Assembly (NCBI GenBank): GCA_937136415.1
Contig: CAKZOK010000097.1
Location: 1-58,662, forward strand
Reading direction: 5' to 3'
DNA: 58,662 bases
DNA from: an uncultured Cytophagales bacterium
GTDB lineage: Bacteria > Bacteroidota > Bacteroidia > Cytophagales > Bernardetiaceae
Below, piece after piece: positions 44,613-53,500 of the stretch; positions within the stretch are counted from its first letter, which is position 1, and each line of letters begins with the position of its first letter. Both the position numbers and the translations under genes were made by a program. Under the pieces are notes generated by a model, which saw nothing but the letters and a program-made list of their open reading frames with translations, was not told where the DNA came from and searched no databases.

Positions 44613-45563
44613 GTGGAAAATCTTCTCTTAATCTTTGTCTGTTTGTTTTTAGGTTTTGTTTTCAAACACATTCCTATTTTTCCAAAAAACACTCATATAG
44701 GAATCAATACATACATTATTTGGGTTGCTTTGCCTTGTCTTGCTTTGATTTATATTCCAAAATTAGATTTTTCTTTCCAACTCATTTGGTTGGCTGCAAT
44801 GGCGTGGATTATTTTTGGATTAAGCATTTTATTTTTTAAAGTATTATCAAAAATATTTAATTGGGATAGACAGACCGAAGGTTGTTTGGTATTGGCGTGT
44901 GGGCTTTGCAATACTTCTTTTGTTGGTTTTCCTTTATTGGAGTTTTTATATAATTCGAAACAGCCTTTGCATTATGCCATTGTTTGCGACCAAGCAGGTT
45001 CTTTTTTAGTCGTTGCTACTGTGGGTGTAATTGTGGCAATGAATTATGGAGGTGATAAACCTACAACAAAAATTATTTTCAAAAAACTATTTTATTTTCC
45101 TCCTTTTCTAGCTTTTTTGTTGGCTTTTATTTTACTTCCTTTTGGTGGAATAGAAAAATTATTTTTTCAATTTAATGGATTAGAACACATAGGAACACTT
45201 TTAGAGAATGTCTTAAAAAAATTAGCTGCGCCTTTGGTTGCGTTGGCTCTCTTTTCGGTAGGGCTTCAAATAGAGTTTTCGAAAGACAACTTCAAATTAC
45301 TTAACCCTCTTTTTTTGGGGCTTTTCTACAAACTTTTTTTAGCTCCTTTGGCTATTTATTTTATATATTTAATTGTTTTTACAGAAAAAAATATTGTCTT
45401 CCAAATTGGAATTTTGGAGTCTGCTATGCCACCTATGGTAACAGGAGTTTTGCTGGCACAAGAGTACAAACTCAATCCAAAATTAGGCAGTTTTTTACTT
45501 GCGATTGGTATTCCTGTTTCTATTACGACGGTTTATTTTTGGTATTTGTTTCTAATTTCATAG
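44613..45563 (+). CDS. AEC family transporter (auxin efflux carrier fold)
   Basis: A 316-residue inner-membrane protein with about ten hydrophobic segments in the two-repeat AEC/BASS layout. Marks: FKHIPIFPKNTHIGINTYIIWVALP at about 18-42, LACGLCNTSFVGFPLLEFLYN near 92-112, APLVALALFSVGLQIEF near 200 and LESAMPPMVTGVLLAQEY near 271-288. Substrates of the bacterial members are usually small organic acids; none can be read here. The start is GTG at 44613; the sequence upstream offers no ATG in frame. It is divergent from the sigma-factor gene. Confidence 0.9.
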   Translation: MENLLLIFVCLFLGFVFKHIPIFPKNTHIGINTYIIWVALPCLALIYIPKLDFSFQLIWLAAMAWIIFGLSILFFKVLSKIFNWDRQTEGCLVLACGLCNTSFVGFPLLEFLYNSKQPLHYAIVCDQAGSFLVVATVGVIVAMNYGGDKPTTKIIFKKLFYFPPFLAFLLAFILLPFGGIEKLFFQFNGLEHIGTLLENVLKKLAAPLVALALFSVGLQIEFSKDNFKLLNPLFLGLFYKLFLAPLAIYFIYLIVFTEKNIVFQIGILESAMPPMVTGVLLAQEYKLNPKLGSFLLAIGIPVSITTVYFWYLFLIS

Positions 45564-45878
45564 ATATTTTTATTTTTTTCTATCAAAAATAAAATTTATA
45601 TGGTTCTAAAAACAATATATGTCCTTAAATAACTTTAGTCAAATAGAGTATCTTTACTATTGATGATATTTGCTAGATTTTTGTTTGTAATTTTGTTTTA
45701 TACTCAATAAAAATTATTTTCCGAAACCTTTAGGGTTTAAATACAAATAGTTTTTACACAACTATTTGCCAAACTCAATTATGTAGGAGTATAGGAGTAT
45801 ATAAGTTCTTTTATAAAAAAGGTGTTCGTTTTGTAGCATCTTTTGTTTTTTTAATAAATTTGACCTTAATTAAATTGT
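45564..45878. other. Intergenic region with a dispersed 34-bp repeat
   Basis: This spacer of 315 bp holds AAACCTTTAGGGTTT (45724-45738), an 8-bp inverted repeat AAATAGTT/AACTATTT (45745-45752, 45760-45767), and a segment starting AACTATTTGCCAAACTCA (45760-45793) that recurs at 56382-56415 with 31 of 34 positions equal. No coding frame is seen. Confidence 0.6.
45745..45793 (+). repeat. Dispersed repeat, copy 1 (partner at 56382)
   Basis: AACTATTTGC then CAAACTCAATTATGTAGGAG, with only three differences from the second copy over 34 bp. An upstream AAATAGTT makes a short hairpin with the left end. Confidence 0.7.
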
Positions 45879-46832
45879 ATGAATAAGTTGGTAATATTAG
45901 TTTCCAAAATTAATTTTGTAATACTTTTTGGTATTTTTAGTTTAATTTCCTTGGAAAGCATCGCTCAAACAGCTTCAGATATTGAAGCTACAAAAGAAGA
46001 AAGTAAAAAAAATAAACTCTCGGCTCGCCAAAAACAAGCTCTCAAAAACCCAAACCGAAAACCTTTTACAGGAGTAATTGGAGCGATGCAAGTAGAGGTT
46101 GATTTATTCAAACTAAAAGTTCACCCAAAAAGAGATACTGTTATTATGGGCATTACTTTTACGGTCGGAAAAATGCGTACTCGTGATGTGGTCGTGGTAA
46201 AATCTGGAATTGGAAAGGTAAATTCTGCAATGACAGCAGCACTTTTGTTAGAACATTTTAATCCATCAGAAGTAATTTTTACAGGAATTGCAGGAGGTAT
46301 TGATTCATCTTTTTTACCAGGTGATATTGTGGTAGGAGATAGGGCAGCACAACACGACTTTGGGCAGCTCACTACGGAGGGCATTACAGTTTGGCAAACA
46401 TTTGATTATGATGAAACTTCAAATCCTCTATTTTTTCCCTGTGATTCTTTACTAATAAAAAAATCGCAAGAAGCAGGAGAAAAAGCAAGAATAAAGTTTA
46501 TCAGAACTTATGATGCCAAACGCAAACCAACCATCAATACAGGCACAATCGTAACAGGTGATGTTTTTGTTGCTTCAACACAGTTTAAGAATCGTTTGGA
46601 AAAAGAATTTGAGGCAAAAGCTGTTGAGATGGAAGGGGGAGCAGTTGCTCAAATTTGTTATCAACAAGATGTTCCCTTTGTTATTATTCGAAGTATTAGT
46701 GATACAGCCGATGAAAATGCAGCCAAATTGTACAAAAAGTTTTTGAAAGTTGCTTCTTTTAATGCTGCACACTTAGTGAGTGAGCTTATTTTTCTTTTGG
46801 AAAAAGAAAGTAAAAATAGAGTCAATAACTAA
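45879..46832 (+). CDS. Exported 5'-methylthioadenosine/S-adenosylhomocysteine nucleosidase
   Basis: 317 residues: a signal peptide at about 1-30 (FVILFGIFSLISLESIAQ), then about 35 charged residues, then a full MTAN/PNP-UDP phosphorylase domain from 64. GVIGAMQVEVD (Glu73), VVVVKSGIGKVNSAMTAALL, IFTGIAGGIDSSFLPGDIVVG, KAVEMEGGAVAQIC near 246-259 and IIRSISDTADENA near 268-280 (catalytic Asp) are present, so the site looks complete. Most MTANs are cytosolic; this one appears to be exported, which would place nucleosidase activity in the periplasm or outside. A salvage or signalling-molecule role there is an inference. Confidence 0.88.
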   Translation: MNKLVILVSKINFVILFGIFSLISLESIAQTASDIEATKEESKKNKLSARQKQALKNPNRKPFTGVIGAMQVEVDLFKLKVHPKRDTVIMGITFTVGKMRTRDVVVVKSGIGKVNSAMTAALLLEHFNPSEVIFTGIAGGIDSSFLPGDIVVGDRAAQHDFGQLTTEGITVWQTFDYDETSNPLFFPCDSLLIKKSQEAGEKARIKFIRTYDAKRKPTINTGTIVTGDVFVASTQFKNRLEKEFEAKAVEMEGGAVAQICYQQDVPFVIIRSISDTADENAAKLYKKFLKVASFNAAHLVSELIFLLEKESKNRVNN

Positions 46833-46960
46833 AAATAAGTAACTCAACAAGATTAAATATATATTTTACATCTTTACTCAAGAAGATAATTTAATTAAAT
46901 TGCGTTCTCAAACCTAGTTTGAAATTTTATACCTTTTATTTATTCAAGTTTAAGCAGTTG

Positions 46961-46988
46961 AGCAAAATTAAATATACTTAATTTTGCT
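46961..46988 (+). promoter_or_regulatory. Hairpin in the leader of the CusF-like gene
   Basis: AGCAAAATTAA (46961-46971) and TTAATTTTGCT (46978-46988) form an 11-bp stem 33 bp before the ATG. It may affect translation or simply be a repeat remnant. Confidence 0.4.
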
Positions 46989-47021
46989 TACCTACTTATC
47001 AAATTATCAAAATTTATTTTT

Positions 47022-47438
47022 ATGAAAAAGATTGCTCTTTTGGCTATTGTAGCTATTTTTATGTTTGCTTGTCAGGCAAAAAAAACAGAAACTACTGAGA
47101 AAACAGCAGATTCAGTGGCTCTTAAAGTAGAAAAAACTCCAATAGAAGAAACAGTTGTTGAAGAAACTCCACAAGAAATTGTATATCAAGTTCGTGGTAT
47201 AATTATCGAAATTCCTGCAGCAGATGAAGAAGGAAATGCGATGGTTATGGTTAGCCATGAAGAGATTCCAGAGGTAATGGGAGCTATGAAAATGGCATTT
47301 AAAACAAATGCAAATGATTTGAGTGAAATTACTAAAGATGACAAAGTTTCTTTTGAAATGCTCAAAACAGATGAAGGCTATACAATGAGAAATATAGAAA
47401 AACTTCCAACAGAAACTGAATTGACACTCATGAAATAA
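47022..47438 (+). CDS. CusF-like copper-binding lipoprotein
   Basis: 138 residues with lipobox MFACQ (Cys17), then an acidic linker rich in Glu/Thr to about 55, then a CusF-type small barrel: YQVRGIIIEIPAADEEG near 58-74, VSHEEIPEVMGAMKMAFKTN near 78-97, DDKVSFEMLKTDEGYTMRNIEKLP near 106-129. The HEEIPxxMxxMxMxF pattern is the one found in CusF-like copper chaperone domains, where Met and His bind Cu(I). Expected role: periplasmic metal handling. No copper efflux genes are adjacent. Metal binding is inferred from the motif. Confidence 0.75.
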   Translation: MKKIALLAIVAIFMFACQAKKTETTEKTADSVALKVEKTPIEETVVEETPQEIVYQVRGIIIEIPAADEEGNAMVMVSHEEIPEVMGAMKMAFKTNANDLSEITKDDKVSFEMLKTDEGYTMRNIEKLPTETELTLMK

Positions 47439-47445
47439 TTTTTTT

Positions 47446-47580
47446 GATTTGATAAATCAAGTTGCTATGGAATAATTAAAAATTACAACTTTAATATATT
47501 GAATATCAATAGATTAAAATTATGACTCAGTAATTTAATTTCTATTCCTACACAAATTAAGTGATTTGATTTATCAAATC
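47446..47580. repeat. 14-bp perfect inverted repeat around a 107-bp spacer
   Basis: GATTTGATAAATCA (47446-47459) and TGATTTATCAAATC (47567-47580) lie between convergent genes. Each arm is also a near-palindrome itself (TGATAAATCA). No flanking duplication is evident. Confidence 0.6.
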
Positions 47581-47583
47581 TTT

Positions 47584-47610
47584 GAATATCAGTTTTGATA
47601 TTCCTTTTTA
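47584..47610 (+). terminator. Possible terminator between convergent genes
   Basis: GAATATC (47584-47590) pairs with GATATTC (47597-47603), followed by CTTTTTATTT. It is a short stem that overlaps the 3' end of the GNAT gene. Confidence 0.45.
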
Positions 47611-48140
47611 TTTATTTCATAAAGTGTGCAGGTTTCTAATCTTTTATCTTCTTTTAAAGCTGGATGTTCGAAATTTTTGACGTATTTCATTCCAATTTTT
47701 TCCATTACTTTTATAGATTTCAAATTTATTTGGGGTGCGACAGCTTTTATAGATTCCAATTTTTTATTAAAAAAAGCAAATTCCAAACAACGCTTTGCGC
47801 CTTCGGTTGCATAGCCTTTGCCCCAATATTTTTTTGCTAACCTCCAACCAATATCCACACAAGGCGTAAAATCAGCTTCAAAATTTTGTTTTGCAATTCC
47901 GATAAAGCCAATAAACTCGTCCGTTTGTAATTCATCAACAGCAAAATAACAAAATCCATTTTCATCAAATTGAGTTGTCATTTTTTTTATTAGAGCTTTG
48001 GTTTGTTCGTAAGAAGGCAAAAAAGCAAAAAATTCCATTACGTCTTTATCAGAATTAAGAGCAAATAATTTGTCTGTATCAGAAGGCTTCCAATTTCTGA
48101 AACCTAATCGCTGTGATTTGAAAATATATTTGTTGTACAA
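47589..48140 (-). CDS. GNAT acetyltransferase (RimJ/RimL-like)
   Basis: 183 residues. FKSQRLGFRNWKPSDTDKLFAL at 8-29, the GNAT core IGWRLAKKYWGKGYATEGAKRCLEFAF near 97-123, with the CoA-binding pyrophosphate loop around KKYWGKGYATEG, and NLKSIKVMEKIGMKYVKNF near 142-160 are typical of the RimJ/RimL branch of ribosomal-protein or small-molecule N-acetyltransferases. The substrate is unknown. The frame starts at an ATG just after the ferredoxin divergence, about 70 bp away. Confidence 0.88.
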   Translation of the reverse strand: MYNKYIFKSQRLGFRNWKPSDTDKLFALNSDKDVMEFFAFLPSYEQTKALIKKMTTQFDENGFCYFAVDELQTDEFIGFIGIAKQNFEADFTPCVDIGWRLAKKYWGKGYATEGAKRCLEFAFFNKKLESIKAVAPQINLKSIKVMEKIGMKYVKNFEHPALKEDKRLETCTLYEINKKEYQN

Positions 48141-48211
48141 GAGATGTTTTTTTTAGTAAATTTTATTTTGATTAAATTTGTTACCTCAAAAATAAAAATA
48201 AAATATATAAA

Positions 48212-48559
48212 ATGGCTTTAAGAATAACAGATGCTTGTATAAATTGTGGGGCTTGTCAGATAGAATGTCCAAACAATGCAATTTATGAAGCTGCTCAAAA
48301 CTGGTCGTTTGCAGAAGGAACACATCTGAAAACAATAGAAACACAGGAGGGAGAAATTATAGATGCACAAAAAAAATTCCCTCCCTTAGATGATTTTATT
48401 TATTATATCGTAACTGACAAATGCACTGAATGTAATGGTTTTCATGATGAGCCTCAATGCGCCTTTGTCTGCCCTGTTGATTGTTGTATAATTGATGAAA
48501 ATAATTTGGAAACAGATGAAGAATTATTATTAAAAAAAGCATGGTTGCACAACCAATAA
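48212..48559 (+). CDS. 2[4Fe-4S] ferredoxin
   Basis: 115 residues. The first cluster is CINCGACQIECP (residues 10-21), the second CTECNGFHDEPQCAFVCP near 71-88, followed by VDCC. The spacing with an inserted loop in the second motif matches the YfhL/FdxN-like ferredoxins. It is a small soluble electron carrier with a C-terminal Lys-rich helix. A partner is not evident from neighbours. It is followed within 15 bp by the TAGAGTACTGG-family copy C. Confidence 0.92.
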   Translation: MALRITDACINCGACQIECPNNAIYEAAQNWSFAEGTHLKTIETQEGEIIDAQKKFPPLDDFIYYIVTDKCTECNGFHDEPQCAFVCPVDCCIIDENNLETDEELLLKKAWLHNQ

Positions 48560-48571
48560 GATATTTTTTCT

Positions 48572-48719
48572 TAGAGTACTGGACACTAGATGTATTTGCT
48601 GTTCTGTGAGTCACAGAACAGGGAAAAACACTGTGAGTCACAGAACAGGGAAAAACACCATTCGTTGGTGTTTTAGCGTAGCGACACCAACAACTTTTTA
48701 ACTCATGTCCAGTACTCTA
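48572..48719 (+). repeat. TAGAGTACTGG-family element, copy C (148 bp, internal duplication)
   Basis: Terminal inverted repeats are perfect over 16 bp including flanks, CTTAGAGTACTGGACA on the left and the complement on the right. Compared with copy B (121 bp) it has exactly 27 bp more, because CTGTGAGTCACAGAACAG plus GGAAAAACA occurs twice in tandem. The GTTGGTGT (48664-48671) and ACACCAAC (48684-48691) module follows. It ends 15 bp before the tamB stop. Confidence 0.9.
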
Positions 48720-48734
48720 AGACTATTTAGCATT

Positions 48735-51700
48735 TTACTCTTTAATTCTAATTTCGTTGTCTTGTATAAAAGGCGTTTTCTTTTTCTTCTTTTTAAATCT
48801 AAAAAGTTCTTTAAAGCTATCAAAAGTAAATATTTTGAGAAGGCTTGCTCCTGCCGTAGAATTGTTTTGAAGAGCTGTATTAAATGTATTTACATTATTT
48901 TTATGATAAACTTTCATACGCAATTTTCCATTTGGCAAAATCATATATTCGACTGTCCAATCACCTGCAATACTTGCTAAATTGGCTTGGTTTTGTACAT
49001 TTGTAAATGAACCTTCCCGAGTAACACGCATTCTACCTTCAAAAAATGAATAAGACAAACGCAGTTGCAGAGTATTCAATGCTTGTGCATCAAGTCCCTG
49101 TACATTAAAATCAATTTCTAAATTTTCATCTACTTGTGAAACCAAATTACTAAGCTGATTTGATAAAAGCTCACTCACACTACTCCCAGCAGATTGATTG
49201 ATTCCTTCAAAGGCATTTTGAGCTGACAAACGCCGTAATAAAATCAAACTAAATACTTGTTTGTTCATTTCTTGGTCATCATTCTGAATGCGAGCTTTGA
49301 AAGCAGCCACATAAGATTCTAATGAAATTGGTGTCGCACCTGCCATTATCAAGGCTGGATATTGTGTTACATTTATATCAAAATTAATTTGAGGTGTTAG
49401 TAAATCGCCCTTCAAATACAAATCAACAACAACAGGATAACGCCTTCTAATCTCTGGACGAGAAAGTACACTACTATCAGCTACCGTAATTAGAGGCGCA
49501 AGTGAAGCCATTTGTTGGTATGTTGCTGTCAAATCGACCTGCGCTGCAAATGGGTCGCCACTCCATGTAATATGACTTCCTCTATCGACATTAAATTCTT
49601 TATTGATTACATTCAAAAAAGTAAAATTATATGCTCCTTTGACAATCTCTACATCTCCATACATATTAAAATCTCCCTTTGTATCAATAATCATTTTGAG
49701 TTTTCCTTTCCCATTTCCACGAATTACATCGCCCACTTTTTTATCAAAAATAAGCTCTATGTAGGCATCAGGCGTAATATCTAAATTAAATTCCATTTTA
49801 AGGCTAGATAAATCTTCTTTTTTTAATCGGCTTTTTAATGAATCTAATTTTGTAGAATCAGTATGACTAACAAAACGAATAAAAGATTGTGTGGATACAT
49901 CTTCTGGATTAGAAAGAGGTAAATAAATGCGTGTTCCAGCTTCACTTTTGGCATTAATGGTAATTCCTAATTGTTCTAAAGCACCAAAAAGCTCAAAATC
50001 TCCTGTTGCAAAGGCAGTTCCATAAAAAAGGTCGTTGTGATGTGGTTTGGTATCCAATACTTTCATTTTTTTCATTTCTCCACTAAGTTGCATTACAAAA
50101 TCTTTGAAGCCATCATGAAAAATACCTCCATCAAGAAAAGCAATATTATCAGCCTCATCGTACAAGCGCAACCTATCCACACCAATTTCATTTTCAGTAA
50201 ATGTTATTTTATCGTCAAAATGATAAATTGTATTTAGATAATCCACCCTAAAACTTCCCCCACTTACAAAGGCTTCTCCAATAAGTTTAACTTGTTCTAA
50301 TTTTCCTTTTATTTTGACAGCTCCATAAACATCTCCCTTAAAACCATCAGCCACTACATTGAGAAATGGTTCGATAATATTTAGCTTCATTCCAATTATT
50401 TTGGCATCAAGATTTAATGGACTTTCTTTATCTTTTGGTGAATAATACCCTGAAATATCCACTACTTCTCTTCTTCCATACGCCAAATACGCTTCAATAT
50501 TTAATTTTTGTTCTTCATTATTCCAAACTGATTCTGTATGAAGATTTCCAATCGGAATTGATGCCATTACCAACTTTTGAAGGCTAAGATTATTTTCTAT
50601 TTTTAAGGTATCATACACTCCACTAATTAGAGCTTTTCCATTTGCCCTTCCTCCAATCTGTTGTCCTAAAAAGACTCCAAAGGGTTCTAAATCAACATTC
50701 ATTAGTTTTACATTTAAAATATCATCTACATTCTTAGAAATTCTTCCTTTCATTTCTACTCGTTGGCTATCACTTTGCAAAACAAATTTGTCTTCAAAAC
50801 GAATTTCATCTTGCCTTATTCCTATTGTTATAGAAGAGTCACTTTTCCATTTTTTATCTAAAACTAAAAATTCGGGTCTGATAAGATTGAGCAAATACAA
50901 TGAATCTGTAATATTTAGTGTTCCTTTTAGAGAAACATTATCGTTGTGTTTTTGTCTTTTGATATAGGTATCAAACAAAATTTCTCTACCAAACCATTGA
51001 ACATCGACACGCAGTTTTTCGGCAGTAATGGCAGATGTATAATATTGTCTTTTTGATGAAATAGTAGTTTCAACATCTACTCCTATCGAATTTAATGGTT
51101 TGATTGCATTAATTTTTAAGTCTGTTTGATAGAGAGCCAAATCTTGATAAGCAAGTGAATCTATATAAGAATCTAATGTAAATTTGACTTGATTTTCTTT
51201 TATATTTCTTTCAAAAGTACCCTCAAGTTTTGATTCGGCAGCAATATAAAATTTGGGTTGAAGAAGCCGAATCAAAGGATTTATTTCTTTTATATCGATA
51301 GAATAATCAATTTTATAAGGTGTTTTTTCAATAGGTTTTTTTTCTTTTTTTTTCTTTTTGCTTTCGTAATAAGCTACCTGCGAAGCCGAGTCATTTAGAA
51401 ACTCTAATTGATATTCTTTGAATGTCTTTACTGCATCATCAATAGCATCTTGTAATTGAAATTGTCCTTTTATATCCAAATCAAGATAATCAGATTTCAA
51501 ACGAATATCACGAAATCCATTTTTTATGGTAGAATTAAGCGCAATTTCGCTTAGAGCAAGTTTGTTTTTGTTATATTCAATTTGCGCTTGACGAATTTGA
51601 GCCATTCCTGTAATAGAATTTAGAGTAAGTCCTTTGAGATTAAAATTTCCATTTCCTTGTAGATTAGCAATTTTTTTGGACAGCCCTAAATTTTGTAAAT

Positions 51701-53339
51701 CTGATGTTATAATTCGGATTCTTCCATTAATAATACTGTCTTGTAAATCAATTTTCCCACGTACATCAGCTACCAAATTGGCATCTTTTATTGTCATTTG
51801 ACCATTAAATGCAGGATATTTCAAACGCCCATCTACTACAATATTTTTGTAAGAATAATACTTAAATGTATTTTTGAGAGTAATGCTGTCAATGGTAGCT
51901 TTTACTTCTAGATTAGCTTCTTTTTTGGTAAATCCTTTTCCATCTATTTGTCCTTTTGCAGTTATTTGTCCTAACAAATTGGTTTTGGCAAGTTTTCCAG
52001 CCTTAAAATTTATCAAGTTTAGTTTTCCTTGATAGGTTTTGTTTGTTGTATTCAAATGAATATCTGTAACTGCATTTCCTATGGAGGTTTTGAATTTTCC
52101 ATTAGCAACAAAATCAGAGGGGAAGCCCAAAAACTCACCTGAAAAATTGACCATTCCTAGTGGAAAAATGGTTTGATAATCGGAGGGTGAAAGGTATTGT
52201 TTGATGTCCGAAACTGTCAAACGAGCATCTTTAAATCGCAAGTCAAGAAATGAGTTTTCATAATCTGGCAGCCCTCTAATAGCAATTTTTCCATCAATAA
52301 AACTTTGATTGGCAAAATCAATTCGCAAATCGTTGGAACGCAAATCATCAACTGTTCCACGCACTAAGCCTGTTGCTACCAAACGCTCTTTATAGGCTTT
52401 TAGAGAAGGCGCAAAACGAGCCAAATCGGCAAAATCTAATTGTGCATTTTTGAGATTTGCATAAATATCTACTTTTTCTATAAATTTTTCGGACAAATAT
52501 GCCGTGCTATCATATCTAAAAATGAGTGTATCTTTGAGATGACTATTTCCAACTTTTGCATCAAGATTGAGAAATTCTAATGATGTATTTGTATAACGAA
52601 AAAACACGTCAAGATTTGTAACAGGAAAATCAACAAAAGGCTCAATTAGGCTACCTTTCTTAACATTAAGCTCAACGGTATCTTCGAAAAGCCTAAAATA
52701 ATCTAACTCGCCATAAATTTGATTAATAGTAAAATGATTATAATCAAAAAGCCCCGTTTCTAATGAATCTTTGGTGGGATTATGTAATGAAAACTGAACA
52801 TTATGCAGGCTTGCTTTACTTATTTTGAAAGGAATTGCTTTTGTTTTTTGAGTGGTATCTGTTGTAGAGGAAAGAGCCGAAATAGCTTTTACGAGTTCGT
52901 TTATGTTCCAAGAGTTTGTAGCTGGGTTTAATGTCATATTAAACTGCGTACCACGGAGTTCGATATCATCAATCTGAATTACTTTTCCTCCAAAAATTTT
53001 GCGCCAGCCCAAATCTGCATTTAGTGTATCCGAATCTATAAAAAGCCTATCTGTATGGTCAATTACACGCAAATTGATAAGTGTAATTTTATCAATATCA
53101 GAAAAATAAAGCCGTTCGATAGAAATAGGAAATCCCAAACGCTCGCTCAAATAAGTTGCACCAATTTTGGCAGCCCAAGTCTGTGTACCTGAATGTTGAG
53201 CAGCAAGTGTAAACAACAATACAAACAAAAGCAGCCCTACCATAAACTTTAAAGAAAAGCGTATTGTTCTGCCTACTCGTATCATAAACTGACGGAGATA
53301 GATAGCAAGATTATGGTATATTTTTTTGATTTTCTGCAA
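48735..53339 (-). CDS. tamB: TamB-like translocation/assembly protein
   Basis: 1534 residues, the longest gene here. An N-terminal TM helix is at about 28-48 (FSLKFMVGLLLFVLLFTLAA); then come long stretches of beta-rich AsmA/TamB repeats (LRVIDHTDRLFIDSDTLNADL and many LDLDIKGQF-like strands), and a C-terminal TamB/DUF490 domain ending around GRMRVTREGSF. It contains QVDLTATYQQMASLAPLITV and ALIMAGATPIS near the end, as in Bacteroidota TamB. TamB forms a hydrophobic groove spanning the periplasm for outer-membrane assembly and phospholipid transport. A tamA/BamA partner is not adjacent. The last 30 residues are a basic tail (KKKKKKT). Confidence 0.92.
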   Translation of the reverse strand: MQKIKKIYHNLAIYLRQFMIRVGRTIRFSLKFMVGLLLFVLLFTLAAQHSGTQTWAAKIGATYLSERLGFPISIERLYFSDIDKITLINLRVIDHTDRLFIDSDTLNADLGWRKIFGGKVIQIDDIELRGTQFNMTLNPATNSWNINELVKAISALSSTTDTTQKTKAIPFKISKASLHNVQFSLHNPTKDSLETGLFDYNHFTINQIYGELDYFRLFEDTVELNVKKGSLIEPFVDFPVTNLDVFFRYTNTSLEFLNLDAKVGNSHLKDTLIFRYDSTAYLSEKFIEKVDIYANLKNAQLDFADLARFAPSLKAYKERLVATGLVRGTVDDLRSNDLRIDFANQSFIDGKIAIRGLPDYENSFLDLRFKDARLTVSDIKQYLSPSDYQTIFPLGMVNFSGEFLGFPSDFVANGKFKTSIGNAVTDIHLNTTNKTYQGKLNLINFKAGKLAKTNLLGQITAKGQIDGKGFTKKEANLEVKATIDSITLKNTFKYYSYKNIVVDGRLKYPAFNGQMTIKDANLVADVRGKIDLQDSIINGRIRIITSDLQNLGLSKKIANLQGNGNFNLKGLTLNSITGMAQIRQAQIEYNKNKLALSEIALNSTIKNGFRDIRLKSDYLDLDIKGQFQLQDAIDDAVKTFKEYQLEFLNDSASQVAYYESKKKKKEKKPIEKTPYKIDYSIDIKEINPLIRLLQPKFYIAAESKLEGTFERNIKENQVKFTLDSYIDSLAYQDLALYQTDLKINAIKPLNSIGVDVETTISSKRQYYTSAITAEKLRVDVQWFGREILFDTYIKRQKHNDNVSLKGTLNITDSLYLLNLIRPEFLVLDKKWKSDSSITIGIRQDEIRFEDKFVLQSDSQRVEMKGRISKNVDDILNVKLMNVDLEPFGVFLGQQIGGRANGKALISGVYDTLKIENNLSLQKLVMASIPIGNLHTESVWNNEEQKLNIEAYLAYGRREVVDISGYYSPKDKESPLNLDAKIIGMKLNIIEPFLNVVADGFKGDVYGAVKIKGKLEQVKLIGEAFVSGGSFRVDYLNTIYHFDDKITFTENEIGVDRLRLYDEADNIAFLDGGIFHDGFKDFVMQLSGEMKKMKVLDTKPHHNDLFYGTAFATGDFELFGALEQLGITINAKSEAGTRIYLPLSNPEDVSTQSFIRFVSHTDSTKLDSLKSRLKKEDLSSLKMEFNLDITPDAYIELIFDKKVGDVIRGNGKGKLKMIIDTKGDFNMYGDVEIVKGAYNFTFLNVINKEFNVDRGSHITWSGDPFAAQVDLTATYQQMASLAPLITVADSSVLSRPEIRRRYPVVVDLYLKGDLLTPQINFDINVTQYPALIMAGATPISLESYVAAFKARIQNDDQEMNKQVFSLILLRRLSAQNAFEGINQSAGSSVSELLSNQLSNLVSQVDENLEIDFNVQGLDAQALNTLQLRLSYSFFEGRMRVTREGSFTNVQNQANLASIAGDWTVEYMILPNGKLRMKVYHKNNVNTFNTALQNNSTAGASLLKIFTFDSFKELFRFKKKKKKTPFIQDNEIRIKE

Positions 53340-53453
53340 AAATGTATATCTAATTCGTGATTTAAAGAGTTCGTTATTTTTTTATAAAGTTAAACTAAAA
53401 TTTCTTTTTTTTGGCTCTTTTATTTCAACCATTTTAAATGATATATGTTTTGC

Positions 53454-53491
53454 AAAAAAAAATGGAAAGCCAATAAAGGCTTTCCATTTTT
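53454..53491 (-). terminator. Strong terminator upstream of tamB (minus strand)
   Basis: AAATGGAAAGCC (53460-53471) pairs perfectly with GGCTTTCCATTT (53478-53489). Read on the minus strand the stem is followed by nine T (53454-53462 are A on +). It isolates tamB from transcription of the transposase remnant and M28 gene. Confidence 0.9.
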
Positions 53492-53500
53492 TGATTATTT

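Noticed and set aside
48705..48980. Forward frame over the tamB 3' end
   Set aside because: Antisense to the conserved C-terminal TamB domain, with no recognisable protein features.
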